A stretch of 64,000 bases of DNA from Conexibacter sp. CPCC 205762 (GTDB lineage Bacteria; Actinomycetota; Thermoleophilia; Solirubrobacterales; Solirubrobacteraceae), in assembly GCF_030646155.1 (NCBI RefSeq), contig NZ_JAUTDN010000003.1:290151-354150 (forward strand), read 5' to 3'. Under the pieces are notes generated by a model. That model was not told where the DNA came from, searched no databases, and saw only the letters and a program-made list of their open reading frames with translations. Positions within the stretch are counted from its first letter, which is position 1. Every line of letters begins with the position of its first letter. The position numbers and the translations under genes are program-made. Of the stretch, positions 42,457-51,030 are shown in pieces.

Positions 42457-43131
42457 ATGCCTTCCCTCCGTCCCGTCGATTCGAAGAACCTCGCCGACCG
42501 CGTCGCCGACCAGCTTCGCGAGACGATCCAGAGCGGCGCCTACGCCCCCGGCGAGCGGCTGGTGGAGCGCAGACTCGCCGCCGAGCTGGGCGTCAGCCAC
42601 ATCCCGGTGCGCGAAGCGCTGACGCGGCTGATCGAAGAGGGCCTCGTCGAGCGGCTGCCGCGGCGTGGCTGCCGCGTCGCCGCGATCAACGCGAAGGAGC
42701 TGCGCGACCTGTCGCGGCTGCGCGTGCTGCTGGAGCAGTACGTCGCCGAGCGCGCGATCGAGAACTGGACCGATCAGGCCGAGCGCTCGCTGCGCGAGAT
42801 CGTCACGCAGATGGAGGCGGCCGCCGACCGCGGCGACACCAGACGGCTCTCCAACCTCGACGCGCGCTTCCACGAGGAGCTGTGGGCGCTGACCGACGAC
42901 GAGATCCTGATCGACCTCGTCGCGCAGCTGCGCGGACGCATCGGCGGCTTCCTGCGCGCCGCCACGACCGCGCTCGAGCCGGTCGCGCTGCGCGCCCACG
43001 CCAGCTCGCACGGCGAGCTGATCGACGCGCTCTCGGCGAGAAGAGTCGGGCCCGCCAAGCGCGCGATGGCGAGACACATCGAGGTCGCCGCCAAGCGCGT
43101 CAGCGACGCGCTCCCGCCCGAAGCCGGGTAG
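42457..43131 (+). CDS. GntR-family regulator, FCD (FadR-like) subfamily
   Basis: A 224-residue GntR regulator. The winged HTH (LADRVADQLRETIQSGAYAPGERLVERRLAAELGVSHIPVREALTRLIEEGLVER) is followed by a helical FCD ligand domain; candidate metal ligands include Asp in LSNLDARFHEELW and two later His residues (HASSHGEL, ARHIEV), the pattern of metal-dependent FCD proteins that bind organic acids. Site E lies 24 bp upstream, and the same motif precedes four other units (28.9-42.3 kb). It is most likely the local master repressor, released by a pathway carboxylate. Confidence 0.93.
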   Translation: MPSLRPVDSKNLADRVADQLRETIQSGAYAPGERLVERRLAAELGVSHIPVREALTRLIEEGLVERLPRRGCRVAAINAKELRDLSRLRVLLEQYVAERAIENWTDQAERSLREIVTQMEAAADRGDTRRLSNLDARFHEELWALTDDEILIDLVAQLRGRIGGFLRAATTALEPVALRAHASSHGELIDALSARRVGPAKRAMARHIEVAAKRVSDALPPEAG

Positions 43132-43183
43132 CGGCCGCACGGCGTCGCCCGGCCCGGCCTGGCGCGCCGCGCCCGGCGCCCGC

Positions 43184-44041
43184 TCAGCCGCCGAGCCGTC
43201 TGCGCATGACCTCGACCGCCTCGGCGTTGGCGTCGACGAGCACGTAGCGGCGGCCCAGCTCCCGCGCGACCGCGCCGAGCGTGCCGGAGCCGGCGAAGAA
43301 GTCGAGGCACCAGCCGTCCGGTCTGGAGGAGGCGGCGACCATCCGCCGCACGATCCCGGCCGGCTTCTGCGTCGGGTAGCCGGTCTTCTCGGCGCTGTTG
43401 GTCGGCACGATCGTGTGCCACCAGACGTCGGTCGGCCGTTTGCCGCGCGCCGCCTTCTCCGGCGTCACGAGGCCGGGGGCCATGTACGGCTCGCGGTCGA
43501 CCGCCTCGGCGTCGAAGTGGTGGGCGCCGGGCGTCCGCACGTAGACGAGGATCGTGTCGTGCTTCGCCGGCCAGCGGGTTCTCGGCTTGGCGCCGTAGTC
43601 GTAGGCCCAGATGATCTCGTTGAGGAAGCAGTCGCGCCCGAACAGCTCGTCGAGCAGCAGCTTGCAGTAGTGCGCCTCGCGGTAGTCGATGTGGAAGTAG
43701 AGCGTGCCGTGCTCGGCCAGCAGCCGCCGCGCCTGCTCCAGGCGCGGGGCGAGGAAGCCGAGGTAGTCGCCGAACCTGTCCTCGTAGACGAGCGCCTGCA
43801 GCAGCTCCGAGCGATAGCGGCGGCCGCCGAAGCCGACGCGGTCGCCCTCGTCGTGCGGCGCCGTCGCGAGCGTGCGGCGCCGCTGCGGCCTGCCGGTGTT
43901 GAAGGGCGGGTCGATGTAGATCATGTCGAAGGCGCCGCCGGGCAGCCGTTCGAGCACGTCGAGGTTCTCGGCGTGGACGACGAGATCGTCGCCGTCCAGC
44001 TCGATCCGGTCGGGCAGCAGCTCGCTCGTCAGCACGCGCAT
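43184..44041 (-). CDS. DNA methyltransferase (N4-cytosine/N6-adenine, beta-class), orphan
   Basis: A 285-residue site-specific amino-methyltransferase. The catalytic DPPFNTG (about 43-49) comes before the SAM-binding FAGSGT (about 255), the order of the beta class. TDVWWHTIVPTN and KTGYPTQKP are typical of this group. Start at ATG 44041 gives DRIELDGDDLVVHAENLDVL; the longer frame overlaps the XRE gene. No restriction endonuclease gene is seen within several kilobases, so it is an orphan enzyme or part of a decayed R-M system. The XRE regulator sits 56 bp upstream on the same strand. Confidence 0.87.
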   Translation of the reverse strand: MRVLTSELLPDRIELDGDDLVVHAENLDVLERLPGGAFDMIYIDPPFNTGRPQRRRTLATAPHDEGDRVGFGGRRYRSELLQALVYEDRFGDYLGFLAPRLEQARRLLAEHGTLYFHIDYREAHYCKLLLDELFGRDCFLNEIIWAYDYGAKPRTRWPAKHDTILVYVRTPGAHHFDAEAVDREPYMAPGLVTPEKAARGKRPTDVWWHTIVPTNSAEKTGYPTQKPAGIVRRMVAASSRPDGWCLDFFAGSGTLGAVARELGRRYVLVDANAEAVEVMRRRLGG

Positions 44042-44097
44042 GGCGCGCGAGACGGTACCCGGGCGCGACGACGGGCGCGGCGCACCTGCCGCGACGG

Positions 44098-44382
44098 TCA
44101 CGGCGCGACCTCCGCCGGCAGGTGCTCGGGACGCCGCAGCTCGTACAGCCCGACCACCTCCGACAGCGGCAGCGAGAGGCCGGCGGCGACCGTCAGCAGC
44201 GTGCGGAAGGTGGGGTTGATCTCGCCGCGCTCGATCGCGCCGACGTAGTTGCGGTGGAGGCCCGAGTGGAAGCCGAGCTGCTCCTGCGAGAGCGCGCGGC
44301 GGGCGCGCAGCTCTCGCACTGCGCGCCCGAGCACCAGCTGCTCGACGCTCACCGCCGGGTCCTGAGTACGCTTGTCGCGCAT
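44098..44382 (-). CDS. XRE-family HTH regulator, C-protein-like
   Basis: A 94-residue single-domain helix-turn-helix protein (LGRAVRELRARRALSQEQLGFHSGLHRNYVGAIERGEINPTFRTLLTVA). Size and position just ahead of a DNA methyltransferase gene resemble controller (C) proteins of restriction-modification systems. AGGAGA eight bases before ATG 44382 sets the start; the frame continuing to 44580 is non-coding leader. Confidence 0.82.
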   Translation of the reverse strand: MRDKRTQDPAVSVEQLVLGRAVRELRARRALSQEQLGFHSGLHRNYVGAIERGEINPTFRTLLTVAAGLSLPLSEVVGLYELRRPEHLPAEVAP

Positions 44383-44404
44383 GGGATGTAGGTCTCCTGT
44401 GCCG

Positions 44405-44435
44405 GGCCGGGGGCTGTTGCAGCAGCGCCCCGGCC
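44405..44435 (-). promoter_or_regulatory. Stable leader hairpin upstream of XRE gene
   Basis: GGCCGGGGGCTG pairs with CAGCGCCCCGGCC over 12 bp with one bulge and a 6-nt loop. It lies 23 bp before the XRE start, just ahead of its ribosome-binding site, and could act as an attenuator. Nearby, TGCAGAT is repeated 11 bp apart (about 44529-44547) in the shared upstream region 44383-44598. Confidence 0.45.
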
Positions 44436-44598
44436 GCTTTGTGGGTGGGGTGGGACGGCCACCATAGGCGGGGGCGCGGACGGGAAACGGCCCGAACACC
44501 CGTTCGGCGCGAGAGAATTTGCAAAGCGTGCAGATTTGTTGCAGATCGCGCGTGATCCGTGACGATTCGACGCCGGGCACGGCGGTCTGTCACGGTTG

Positions 44599-46101
44599 AT
44601 GAGAGCCGTGCCGAGGACCTCTCGCCGTCGAACCTCCCCGTCTGCCCCGAGCCGCCTGCGGTTGCTGCTGGCCGTGCTCGTCGTCGCCGGCGGCGTCGCC
44701 TTCCTGCTGACCCAGCGCGGCTCCGGCGGTGACGGCGGCGGACCGGCCGCGCCGCTGCCGCAGGCCCGCGAGACGGTCAGCAGCGCCGGCGACCCGTTCG
44801 CCTTCGATCCCGCGCACGAGGACGACTACGCCGCCCGCGCCGCCGCCGGCAGCGCCCACGTGCTCTACGCCAAGAGCCCCGGCGGCGTGCTCGCGACCGC
44901 GCAGCGGGTCGCGCGGCTGCGGCCGCTGATCGACCAGGCGGCGCAGGCGGGAGCCGGCGGCGTCGACCCGGCGACGCTGGAGGCGATCGTCTTCCTCGAG
45001 AGCGCCGGCCGCCCGGTCGCGCGCGCCGGCAACGACCTCAGCGGCGCGGTCGGGCTGACGCAGATCCTCGCCGAGACCGCGACCGGCCTGCTGCGGATGC
45101 ACGTCGACGTCGCCGCCAGCACCCGCCTGACGCGCAGACTGGCGCGTGTCCAGGCGCGCCCGGCGACACCCGCGCGCAGACGCCAGGCGGCGCGGCTGGA
45201 GGCGCGCCGCCGCCAGGTCGACGAGCGCTACGACCCGCGCAAGGCGCTCGCCGGCACCGTCCGCTACCTCGTCTTCGCGCGCGACCGCCTCGGCCGCGAC
45301 GACCTCGCCGTCGTCAGCTACCACATGGGCGTCGGCAACCTCGAGCAGGCGCTCGCCGGCTACGGCGGCGACAGAGGCCAGGTCAGCTACGCGCGGCTGT
45401 TCTTCGACAGCAGCCCGACCCGCCACAGATCGGCCTGGGACCTGCTCGCAAGCCTCGGCGACGACTCCTCGCTCTACTACTGGAAGGTGCTGGCGGCGCG
45501 CGACCTGATGGCGCGCTGGCGCAGCGACCCGCGCGCGCTCGAGCGAACCGCCGAGCTGCAGACGCAGAAGGCGTCGAGCGAGAACCTGATGCATCCGCCC
45601 GACGGCGGCGAGGCGTTCGCCGACGGCGACGCGCTGCGCGCCGCCTACGCCGCCGGCAGACTCGTGCGGCTGCCGCGCAACGCGCGCCAGCTGGGCCTGC
45701 GGATCGATCCGCAGATGGGCGAGCTGGGCCCGCGCCTGGGCGAGCCGAGAGCGCTCTACCGCGGCCTGCGCCCGCCCGCGCTGCGCATGCTCGTCGAGCT
45801 GGCCGCCGGCACCCGCCGGATCTCCGGCGACGACGCGCCGCTGACGATCACCAGCACCGTCCGCGACCAGGGCTACCAGGAGCGGCTGGCGCGCGGCAAC
45901 GCGGAGGCGACGCACGCCTTCTCGATCCACACGACCGGCTGGTCGTTCGACGTCCTGCGCAGCTACGCGAACGGCAGACAGGCGCGTGCCTTCCAGTTCA
46001 TGCTCGACCGCCTGCAGGCGCTCGACCTGATCACCTGGGTGCGCGAGCCGGCGGCGATCCACGTCACCGTCGCCGGTGACGCGGACCGCCTGCTGAGATG
46101 A
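44599..46101 (+). CDS. Membrane-anchored lytic transglycosylase with C-terminal M15-like domain
   Basis: A 500-residue protein. An N-terminal helix (about 20-38, LRLLLAVLVVAGGVAFLL) anchors or exports it. Residues about 105-300 form an SLT goose-lysozyme-like domain: catalytic Glu in IVFLESAGRP (E134), GAVGLTQI, and SYHMGVGNLEQAL. Residues about 395-500 (ITSTVRDQGYQERLARGN ... HAFSIHTTGWSFDVL ... VREPAAIHVTV) look like an M15/VanY-type or DUF5715 peptidase fold with His and Asp ligands. Fusing glycan and peptide cleavage suits cell-wall remodelling. ATG 44599 is preferred over TTG 44596. Confidence 0.8.
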   Translation: MRAVPRTSRRRTSPSAPSRLRLLLAVLVVAGGVAFLLTQRGSGGDGGGPAAPLPQARETVSSAGDPFAFDPAHEDDYAARAAAGSAHVLYAKSPGGVLATAQRVARLRPLIDQAAQAGAGGVDPATLEAIVFLESAGRPVARAGNDLSGAVGLTQILAETATGLLRMHVDVAASTRLTRRLARVQARPATPARRRQAARLEARRRQVDERYDPRKALAGTVRYLVFARDRLGRDDLAVVSYHMGVGNLEQALAGYGGDRGQVSYARLFFDSSPTRHRSAWDLLASLGDDSSLYYWKVLAARDLMARWRSDPRALERTAELQTQKASSENLMHPPDGGEAFADGDALRAAYAAGRLVRLPRNARQLGLRIDPQMGELGPRLGEPRALYRGLRPPALRMLVELAAGTRRISGDDAPLTITSTVRDQGYQERLARGNAEATHAFSIHTTGWSFDVLRSYANGRQARAFQFMLDRLQALDLITWVREPAAIHVTVAGDADRLLR

Positions 46102-46105
46102 GCGG

Positions 46106-48112
46106 CTAGAGCAGGCCGCGGACCTTGTCGGCGACGGCCTCGGGGGTGATGCCGTACTCCGCCAGCATCACCTCGCCGGCCGCCGAGGCGCCGAATCTGT
46201 CGACCGAGACGGAGGCGTCGACCCAGCGCTCCCAGCCCATGTGGATGCCGGCCTCGACCGACACCTTCGGCTGGTTCGGCGGCAGCACGCTGTCGCGGTA
46301 GGCCTGGTCCTGCTGCTCGAACAGCTCCCAGCTCGGCATCGCGACGACGCGCGCCTTGACGCCGTCCTCGGCCAGCAGCTCGGCGGCGGCGATCGCGACC
46401 TGGACCTCCGAGCCGGTGCCGACGATCGTCGCGACCGCGTCGTCGACGTCGGCGAGCACGTAGGCGCCCTTGTCGAGCGCCTTCGCCGAGGGGTACGTGT
46501 TCGTGCGGTCGAGCACCGGCAGGTTCTGGCGCGAGAGGACCAGCAGGACCGGTCCCTCGACCTCCTCGTCGACCGCCACGCGCCACGCCTCGGCCGTCTC
46601 GGCCGCGTCGCTGGGGCGGATCACGGTCAGGTTCGGGATCGCCCGCAGCGCCGCTATGTGCTCGACCGGCTGATGCGTCGGGCCGTCCTCGCCGAGCGCG
46701 ATCGAGTCGTGCGAGAAGACCCACAGCGTCGGCAGGTTCATGAGCGCCGACAGGCGGATCGCCGGGCGCATGTAGTCGGCGAACTGGAGGAAGGTCGCGC
46801 CGAGCGGGCGGACGATGCCGCCGTGCAGCGCCAGGCCGTTGACGGCCGCGCCCATCGCGTGCTCGCGGATGCCCCAGTAGACGTTGCGGTTGGCCTGCTC
46901 GCGGCTGTACGGCGCGTCGGCCTCGATGCCGGTCTTGACCGACTCGTTGAGGTCGGCCGAGCCGCCGACCTGCGTCGGCAGGAACGGCGCGATCGCCTGG
47001 ATCGTCGTGTGCGAGGCGGCGCGCGTGGCGAGCTTCGGCTTGTCGGCCGGGTCGAACGTCGGCAGCGCCGCGTCGAGGCCGGGCAGCGGCTTGCCGGCCC
47101 AGGCGAGGTCCCACTCCTCGGCGCGCGTGGCGTCGGCGGCGCGCCAGGCATCGAAGCGCTCCTGCCACTCGGCCTGCAGCGCGGCACCGCGGTCGACGGC
47201 GCTGAACTGCTCGTAGACGCCGTCCGGGACGAAGAAGTGCTTGTCCGGATCCCAGCCGAGCACCTCCTTCGTCGCGCGCACCTCGTCCTCGCCGAGCGCG
47301 GCGCCGTGGGCGCCGGGCGTGCCGCCCTTGTTCGGGGCCGGGAAGCCGATCGTCGATCTGACGCGGATCAGCGACGGGCGGCCCGTCTCGTCCTGCGCGG
47401 CCTTGACGGCGGCGCGCAGCGCGGCGAGGTCGTTGACGTCGTCGACGTCCTGCGTGTGCCAGCCGTACGCGTCGAAGCGCTTGTTGACGTCCTCGGTGTC
47501 GAACGCGAGCGACGTTCTGCCGTCGATCGAGATGTGGTTGTGGTCGTAGAAGAAGATCAGCTGGCCGAGCCCGAGGTGGCCGGCGAGCGAGGCGGCCTCG
47601 GCGCTGACGCCCTCCATCAGGTCGCCGTCGGAGCAGATCCCGTAGGTGTGGTGGTTCTGCACCTCGCTGCCGTACTTCTCGCGCAGGAAGCGCTCCGCGA
47701 GCGCGAGGCCGACGGCGTTGGCGACGCCCTGGCCGAGCGGCCCGGTCGTGACCTCGACGCCGGCGGTGTGGTGGACCTCCGGGTGGCCGGGCGTGCGCGA
47801 GCCCCAGGTGCGGAAGTGTCTGATCTCCTCCAGCGTCAAGTCCGGGTAGCCGGACAGGTGGAGACAGGCGTAGAGCAGCATCGAGCCGTGGCCGGCCGAC
47901 AGCACGAAGCGGTCGCGGTCGGGCCAGTGCGGGTCCTTCGGGTTGTGCCGCATCACCTCCGAGAAGAGGAGATAGCCGACCGGCGCCATGCCCATCGGCA
48001 TGCCGGGGTGGCCGTTGCCTGCATGCTGAACCGCGTCCATCGCGAGCGTTCGGATGGTGTCGACGGCGAGCTGCTCGGAGGTGGACTGGGGCGCAGTGGT
48101 GGCCATGGTCAT
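46106..48112 (-). CDS. tkt: Transketolase
   Basis: A 668-residue transketolase, full length for the family. It shows the start [28 protein letters not shown], the GPLGQG loop, the thiamine-diphosphate motif SDGDLMEG ... YDHN (about 155-187), and the C-terminal pyrimidine and transketolase-C domains ([43 protein letters not shown]). It exchanges two-carbon units in the pentose phosphate pathway. Start is ATG 48112 or the second ATG at 48106. No other pentose-phosphate gene is adjacent. Convergent with the transglycosylase, 4 bp apart. Confidence 0.95.
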   Translation of the reverse strand: MTMATTAPQSTSEQLAVDTIRTLAMDAVQHAGNGHPGMPMGMAPVGYLLFSEVMRHNPKDPHWPDRDRFVLSAGHGSMLLYACLHLSGYPDLTLEEIRHFRTWGSRTPGHPEVHHTAGVEVTTGPLGQGVANAVGLALAERFLREKYGSEVQNHHTYGICSDGDLMEGVSAEAASLAGHLGLGQLIFFYDHNHISIDGRTSLAFDTEDVNKRFDAYGWHTQDVDDVNDLAALRAAVKAAQDETGRPSLIRVRSTIGFPAPNKGGTPGAHGAALGEDEVRATKEVLGWDPDKHFFVPDGVYEQFSAVDRGAALQAEWQERFDAWRAADATRAEEWDLAWAGKPLPGLDAALPTFDPADKPKLATRAASHTTIQAIAPFLPTQVGGSADLNESVKTGIEADAPYSREQANRNVYWGIREHAMGAAVNGLALHGGIVRPLGATFLQFADYMRPAIRLSALMNLPTLWVFSHDSIALGEDGPTHQPVEHIAALRAIPNLTVIRPSDAAETAEAWRVAVDEEVEGPVLLVLSRQNLPVLDRTNTYPSAKALDKGAYVLADVDDAVATIVGTGSEVQVAIAAAELLAEDGVKARVVAMPSWELFEQQDQAYRDSVLPPNQPKVSVEAGIHMGWERWVDASVSVDRFGASAAGEVMLAEYGITPEAVADKVRGLL

Positions 48113-48141
48113 CCAGTGAGGTCGGCGCGGGCGAAATGACG

Positions 48142-48162
48142 GCGTGCGCAGTCAGCGCACGC
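48142..48162. promoter_or_regulatory. Palindrome in the tkt/dehalogenase divergent promoter region
   Basis: GCGTGCGC and GCGCACGC flank AGTCA: an 8-bp perfect inverted repeat 30 bp upstream of tkt. Its position between divergent genes argues for an operator or leader hairpin rather than a terminator. The remainder of 48163-48292 shows C- and G-runs but no riboswitch I recognise. Confidence 0.35.
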
Positions 48163-48292
48163 ACCAATCGAAGAGGGTAACCCGTGCGGCACCCCCCAAT
48201 CGGCCTGGTTGGCAGCCGGACCGGCGCTCCAGCGCCGCCGGGGGGCTACGCTCCTGAACTCGGCAAAGCGAGATATGGGGCTTGGCGAGTCG

Positions 48293-49186
48293 ATGACTAC
48301 GGGGACGGGCGAGGTCGTGCGGACGCCGGACGAGCGCTTCGAGGCGCTGCCGGACTTCCCGTACGAACCGCGATATCGAGAGGTCGACGGGCTGCGGCTC
48401 GCGCACGTCGACGAGGGCGACGGGCGGCCGGTCGTGCTGCTGCACGGCGAGCCGACCTGGTCGTTCCTGTGGCGCCACGCGATCGCCGAGCTGACCGCGC
48501 GCGGTCACCGCGCGATCGCGCCCGACCACGCCGGCTTCGGCCGCTCCGACAAGCCGGTCGCGCTCGACTGGTACTCCTACGACCGCCACGTCGCGCTGAC
48601 GGCGGAGCTGTTCGAGCGGCTCGACCTGCGCGACGTGACGCTGGTCGTGCACGACTGGGGCGGGCCGATCGGGCTGCGGCTCGCGGTCGAGCAGCCTGAG
48701 CGGGTCGGCCGGATCGTGATCACCGACACCGGCCTCTTCACCGGGCATCAGCAGATGACGCCCGCGTGGGAGGCGTTCCGCGACTTCGTCGCCGGCAGCG
48801 AGGACCTGCCGATCGGGATGCTCGTCCGCGGCGGCTGCAACGACGACCCCGGCGACGAGGTGATCGCCGCCTACGAGGCACCGTTCCCGACCGCCGCCGC
48901 GAAGGCCGGCGCGCGCGCCTTCCCGCTGCTGATCCCGCGCACGCCGCAGGAGCCGGGCGCCGCCGAGGGCCAGCGGACGCTCGACGCGCTCGCCGCCGAC
49001 GAGCGCCCGAAGCTGCTGCTGTGGGCCGACTCCGACCCGGTCATCCCGCTTGCGACCGGCGAGCGCTTCGCCGCCGCGCTCGGCGGCGAGATCGCGCACG
49101 TGCTGCCGCAGGCCGGCCACTTCCTGCAGGAGGACCAGGGACCACTGCTCGGGCGGCTGATCGCGGAGTGGCTGGAGCAGCTCTGA
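48293..49186 (+). CDS. Alpha/beta-hydrolase, haloalkane-dehalogenase-like
   Basis: A 297-residue hydrolase with the N-terminal region and cap typical of haloalkane dehalogenases. HGEPTWSFLWR (oxyanion and halide-side Glu, residues 51-61), nucleophile Asp121 in VVHDWGGPIG (Asp followed by the halide-binding Trp122), and the His in QAGHFLQED complete the active site. An Asp nucleophile separates it from Ser esterases. ATG 48293 gives the normal family length; ATG 48275 and the longer frame are possible. The stop overlaps the next start (TGATG), so the gene is coupled to a methyltransferase. Confidence 0.85.
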   Translation: MTTGTGEVVRTPDERFEALPDFPYEPRYREVDGLRLAHVDEGDGRPVVLLHGEPTWSFLWRHAIAELTARGHRAIAPDHAGFGRSDKPVALDWYSYDRHVALTAELFERLDLRDVTLVVHDWGGPIGLRLAVEQPERVGRIVITDTGLFTGHQQMTPAWEAFRDFVAGSEDLPIGMLVRGGCNDDPGDEVIAAYEAPFPTAAAKAGARAFPLLIPRTPQEPGAAEGQRTLDALAADERPKLLLWADSDPVIPLATGERFAAALGGEIAHVLPQAGHFLQEDQGPLLGRLIAEWLEQL

Positions 49187-50007
49187 TGCGCGAGCAGCTC
49201 GCCGGGGCGGCGGGTGCGGGGGTCGCGCCGGCCGTCGACCCGGGCTTCGCGATCCGCTTCCTCGACGCCGGCAACGCGCTCCCGGGCGTGCGGGCGCTGA
49301 AGCCGCTGATGGTCGAGCAGCTGGCGCTGCGGCGCGGGCTCGACGTGCTCGAGCTGGGCTGCGGCGCAGGCGACGACGTGCGCTCGTTCGCGCGCCGCGT
49401 CGGCCCGGCCGGCCACGTGCTCGGGATCGACAGCGCGCCGGCGCTCGTCGCCGAGGCGACGCGCCGCTCGCAGGACCGCGAGCTGCCGGTCGTCTTCCGC
49501 GTCGGCGACGCGCTCGCGCTCGACCTCGCCGCTGCGAGCTTCGACCGCGTCCGCATCGAGCGGCTGCTGATGCACGTCGACGAGCCGCTGCAGGTGCTGC
49601 ACGAGAGCGCGCGCGTGCTGCGGCCGGGCGGCCGCGTCGTCGTCTTCGACTTCGACTGGGACACGCTCGCGATCGACGGCGCCGACCGCGAGCTGACGCG
49701 GCGGATCGTCCGCTCCCACTGCGACGCGACCCCGAACGGGCGCGTCGGGCGCGCGCTGCCGCGGCTGCTCGGCGACGCCGGCTTCGAGGAGCTGACGACC
49801 GTCCCGCACGGCGTCGTGCTGCCGTACGACTTCTTCTCCTGGCTCGTCTCCAGCCACCTCGACGCCGCGCTCGCCGCCGGCGACTTCGAGCCCGACGAGC
49901 TGATCGCCTGGTGGGATCAGCTCGACCGCGCCCACGCCGGCGGCGGCTTCTTCGCCGCGCTGCTCGGCTTCGTCGCCAGCGGCACCAAACAGGCGCCGCG
50001 CGGGTAG
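49186..50007 (+). CDS. SAM-dependent class I methyltransferase
   Basis: A 273-residue methyltransferase: motif I VLELGCGAGDDVRSFA (about 53-68), acidic motif II LGIDSAP, a DALALDLAAASFD segment, RIERLLMHVDEP and RVLRPGGRVVVFDFDW. Domain layout matches the UbiE/arsenite-type or small-molecule methyltransferases; substrate unknown. TGATG overlap with the dehalogenase-like gene and a 10-bp gap to the next hydrolase suggest one operon. Confidence 0.82.
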   Translation: MREQLAGAAGAGVAPAVDPGFAIRFLDAGNALPGVRALKPLMVEQLALRRGLDVLELGCGAGDDVRSFARRVGPAGHVLGIDSAPALVAEATRRSQDRELPVVFRVGDALALDLAAASFDRVRIERLLMHVDEPLQVLHESARVLRPGGRVVVFDFDWDTLAIDGADRELTRRIVRSHCDATPNGRVGRALPRLLGDAGFEELTTVPHGVVLPYDFFSWLVSSHLDAALAAGDFEPDELIAWWDQLDRAHAGGGFFAALLGFVASGTKQAPRG

Positions 50008-50017
50008 GCTCGCGGCA

Positions 50018-50935
50018 GTGCCCTGGTTCGAGCACGACGGCAACCGCATCGCCTACGCCGAGCACGGCGAGGGTCCGCGCCCGCTCGTGCTGCTGCCCGG
50101 GCTGCTGTTCTCGCAGCGGATGCAGGAGCCGCTCGCGCAGACGCTCGCCGCGCGCGGCAACCGCGTGATCACGCTCGACCCGCTCGGTCACGGCGACTCC
50201 GATCGCCCGCGCGACATGTGGCGCTACTCGATGACGGCATTCGGCGGGCAGGTCGTCGGCCTGCTCGACCATCTCGGGATCGAGCAGGCGGTCGTCGGCG
50301 GCGCCTCGCTCGGCGCCAACGTCACGCTCGAGGTCGCGGCGGCCGCGCCGCAGCGGCTGCGCGGGATGGTGCTGGAGATGCCGGTGCTCGACAACGCGCT
50401 GCTCGGCTGCGCGATCTGCTTCACGCCGCTGATGGTGTCGCTGACCTTCGGCGAACCGGCGATGAAGCTGCTGCAGCGGGTCGCGCGCGTCGTGCCGCGA
50501 CGGCCGCTGCCGCTCGTGCCGGAGATCCTGCTCGACTGGGTCTCGCAGGACCCGGGGCCGAGCGCGGCGGTGCTGCAGGGACTGTTCTTCGGCCGCATCG
50601 CGCCCCACCGCGACCTCCGCCGCGGCTTCACGACGCCGTCGCTCGTGATCGGCCACAAGCGCGACCCGATCCACCCCTTCTCCGACGCCGACGGGCTTGC
50701 CGCCGAGCTGCCGCAGGCGCGGCTGCTGAACGCCGACTCGATCTTCGAGCTGCGGACGCGGCCGCAGCGGCTGACGGCCGAGATCGGCGACTTCGTCGAC
50801 GCCTGCTGGAAGCCGACGGCCGCACCGGGACCGACCGGCGCGAGCGCCGCCGCGACCGCGCCGCGCCCGCGCAGACGCCCGCGCGCCAGATCCGGCAGAT
50901 CCCGCGCCAGAGCGCAGCCGCGCGCCAGCGCCTGA
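50018..50935 (+). CDS. Alpha/beta-hydrolase
   Basis: A 305-residue alpha/beta-hydrolase with a Ser nucleophile in GGASLGANV (about residue 96), LLPGLLFSQRM as the oxyanion loop and LDPLGHGDSDRP. The late Asp lies in HKRDPIHPF; a clear catalytic His is harder to place, since the C terminus turns into a basic Ala/Pro/Arg tail (about 268-305) with no fold. Starts with GTG at 50018. Third gene of the dehalogenase-like unit. Confidence 0.8.
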   Translation: MPWFEHDGNRIAYAEHGEGPRPLVLLPGLLFSQRMQEPLAQTLAARGNRVITLDPLGHGDSDRPRDMWRYSMTAFGGQVVGLLDHLGIEQAVVGGASLGANVTLEVAAAAPQRLRGMVLEMPVLDNALLGCAICFTPLMVSLTFGEPAMKLLQRVARVVPRRPLPLVPEILLDWVSQDPGPSAAVLQGLFFGRIAPHRDLRRGFTTPSLVIGHKRDPIHPFSDADGLAAELPQARLLNADSIFELRTRPQRLTAEIGDFVDACWKPTAAPGPTGASAAATAPRPRRRPRARSGRSRARAQPRASA

Positions 50936-50955
50936 CGGCGGCGCGGACGCCGCCG
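50936..50955. terminator. Hairpin terminator after the hydrolase unit
   Basis: CGGCGGCG and CGCCGCCG make an 8-bp perfect stem around CGGA, beginning directly after the stop at 50935. Confidence 0.6.
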
Positions 50956-51030
50956 CGACGGGGTTCCCCGCGCTCTGCACGCGATCGTGCGGTGCGCAGC
51001 GTTCGAGCTGGGAACGTGTTGGGAGTCGTG

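Noticed and set aside
43132..43183. Attachment site or mobile-element boundary at the end of the regulon
   Set aside because: No integrase, transposase, direct repeats or tRNA is nearby, and base composition does not shift across the boundary.
48163..48292. Riboswitch before the dehalogenase-like gene
   Set aside because: C- and G-runs could pair, but no conserved core of cobalamin, TPP, SAM, glycine or c-di-AMP riboswitches is present.
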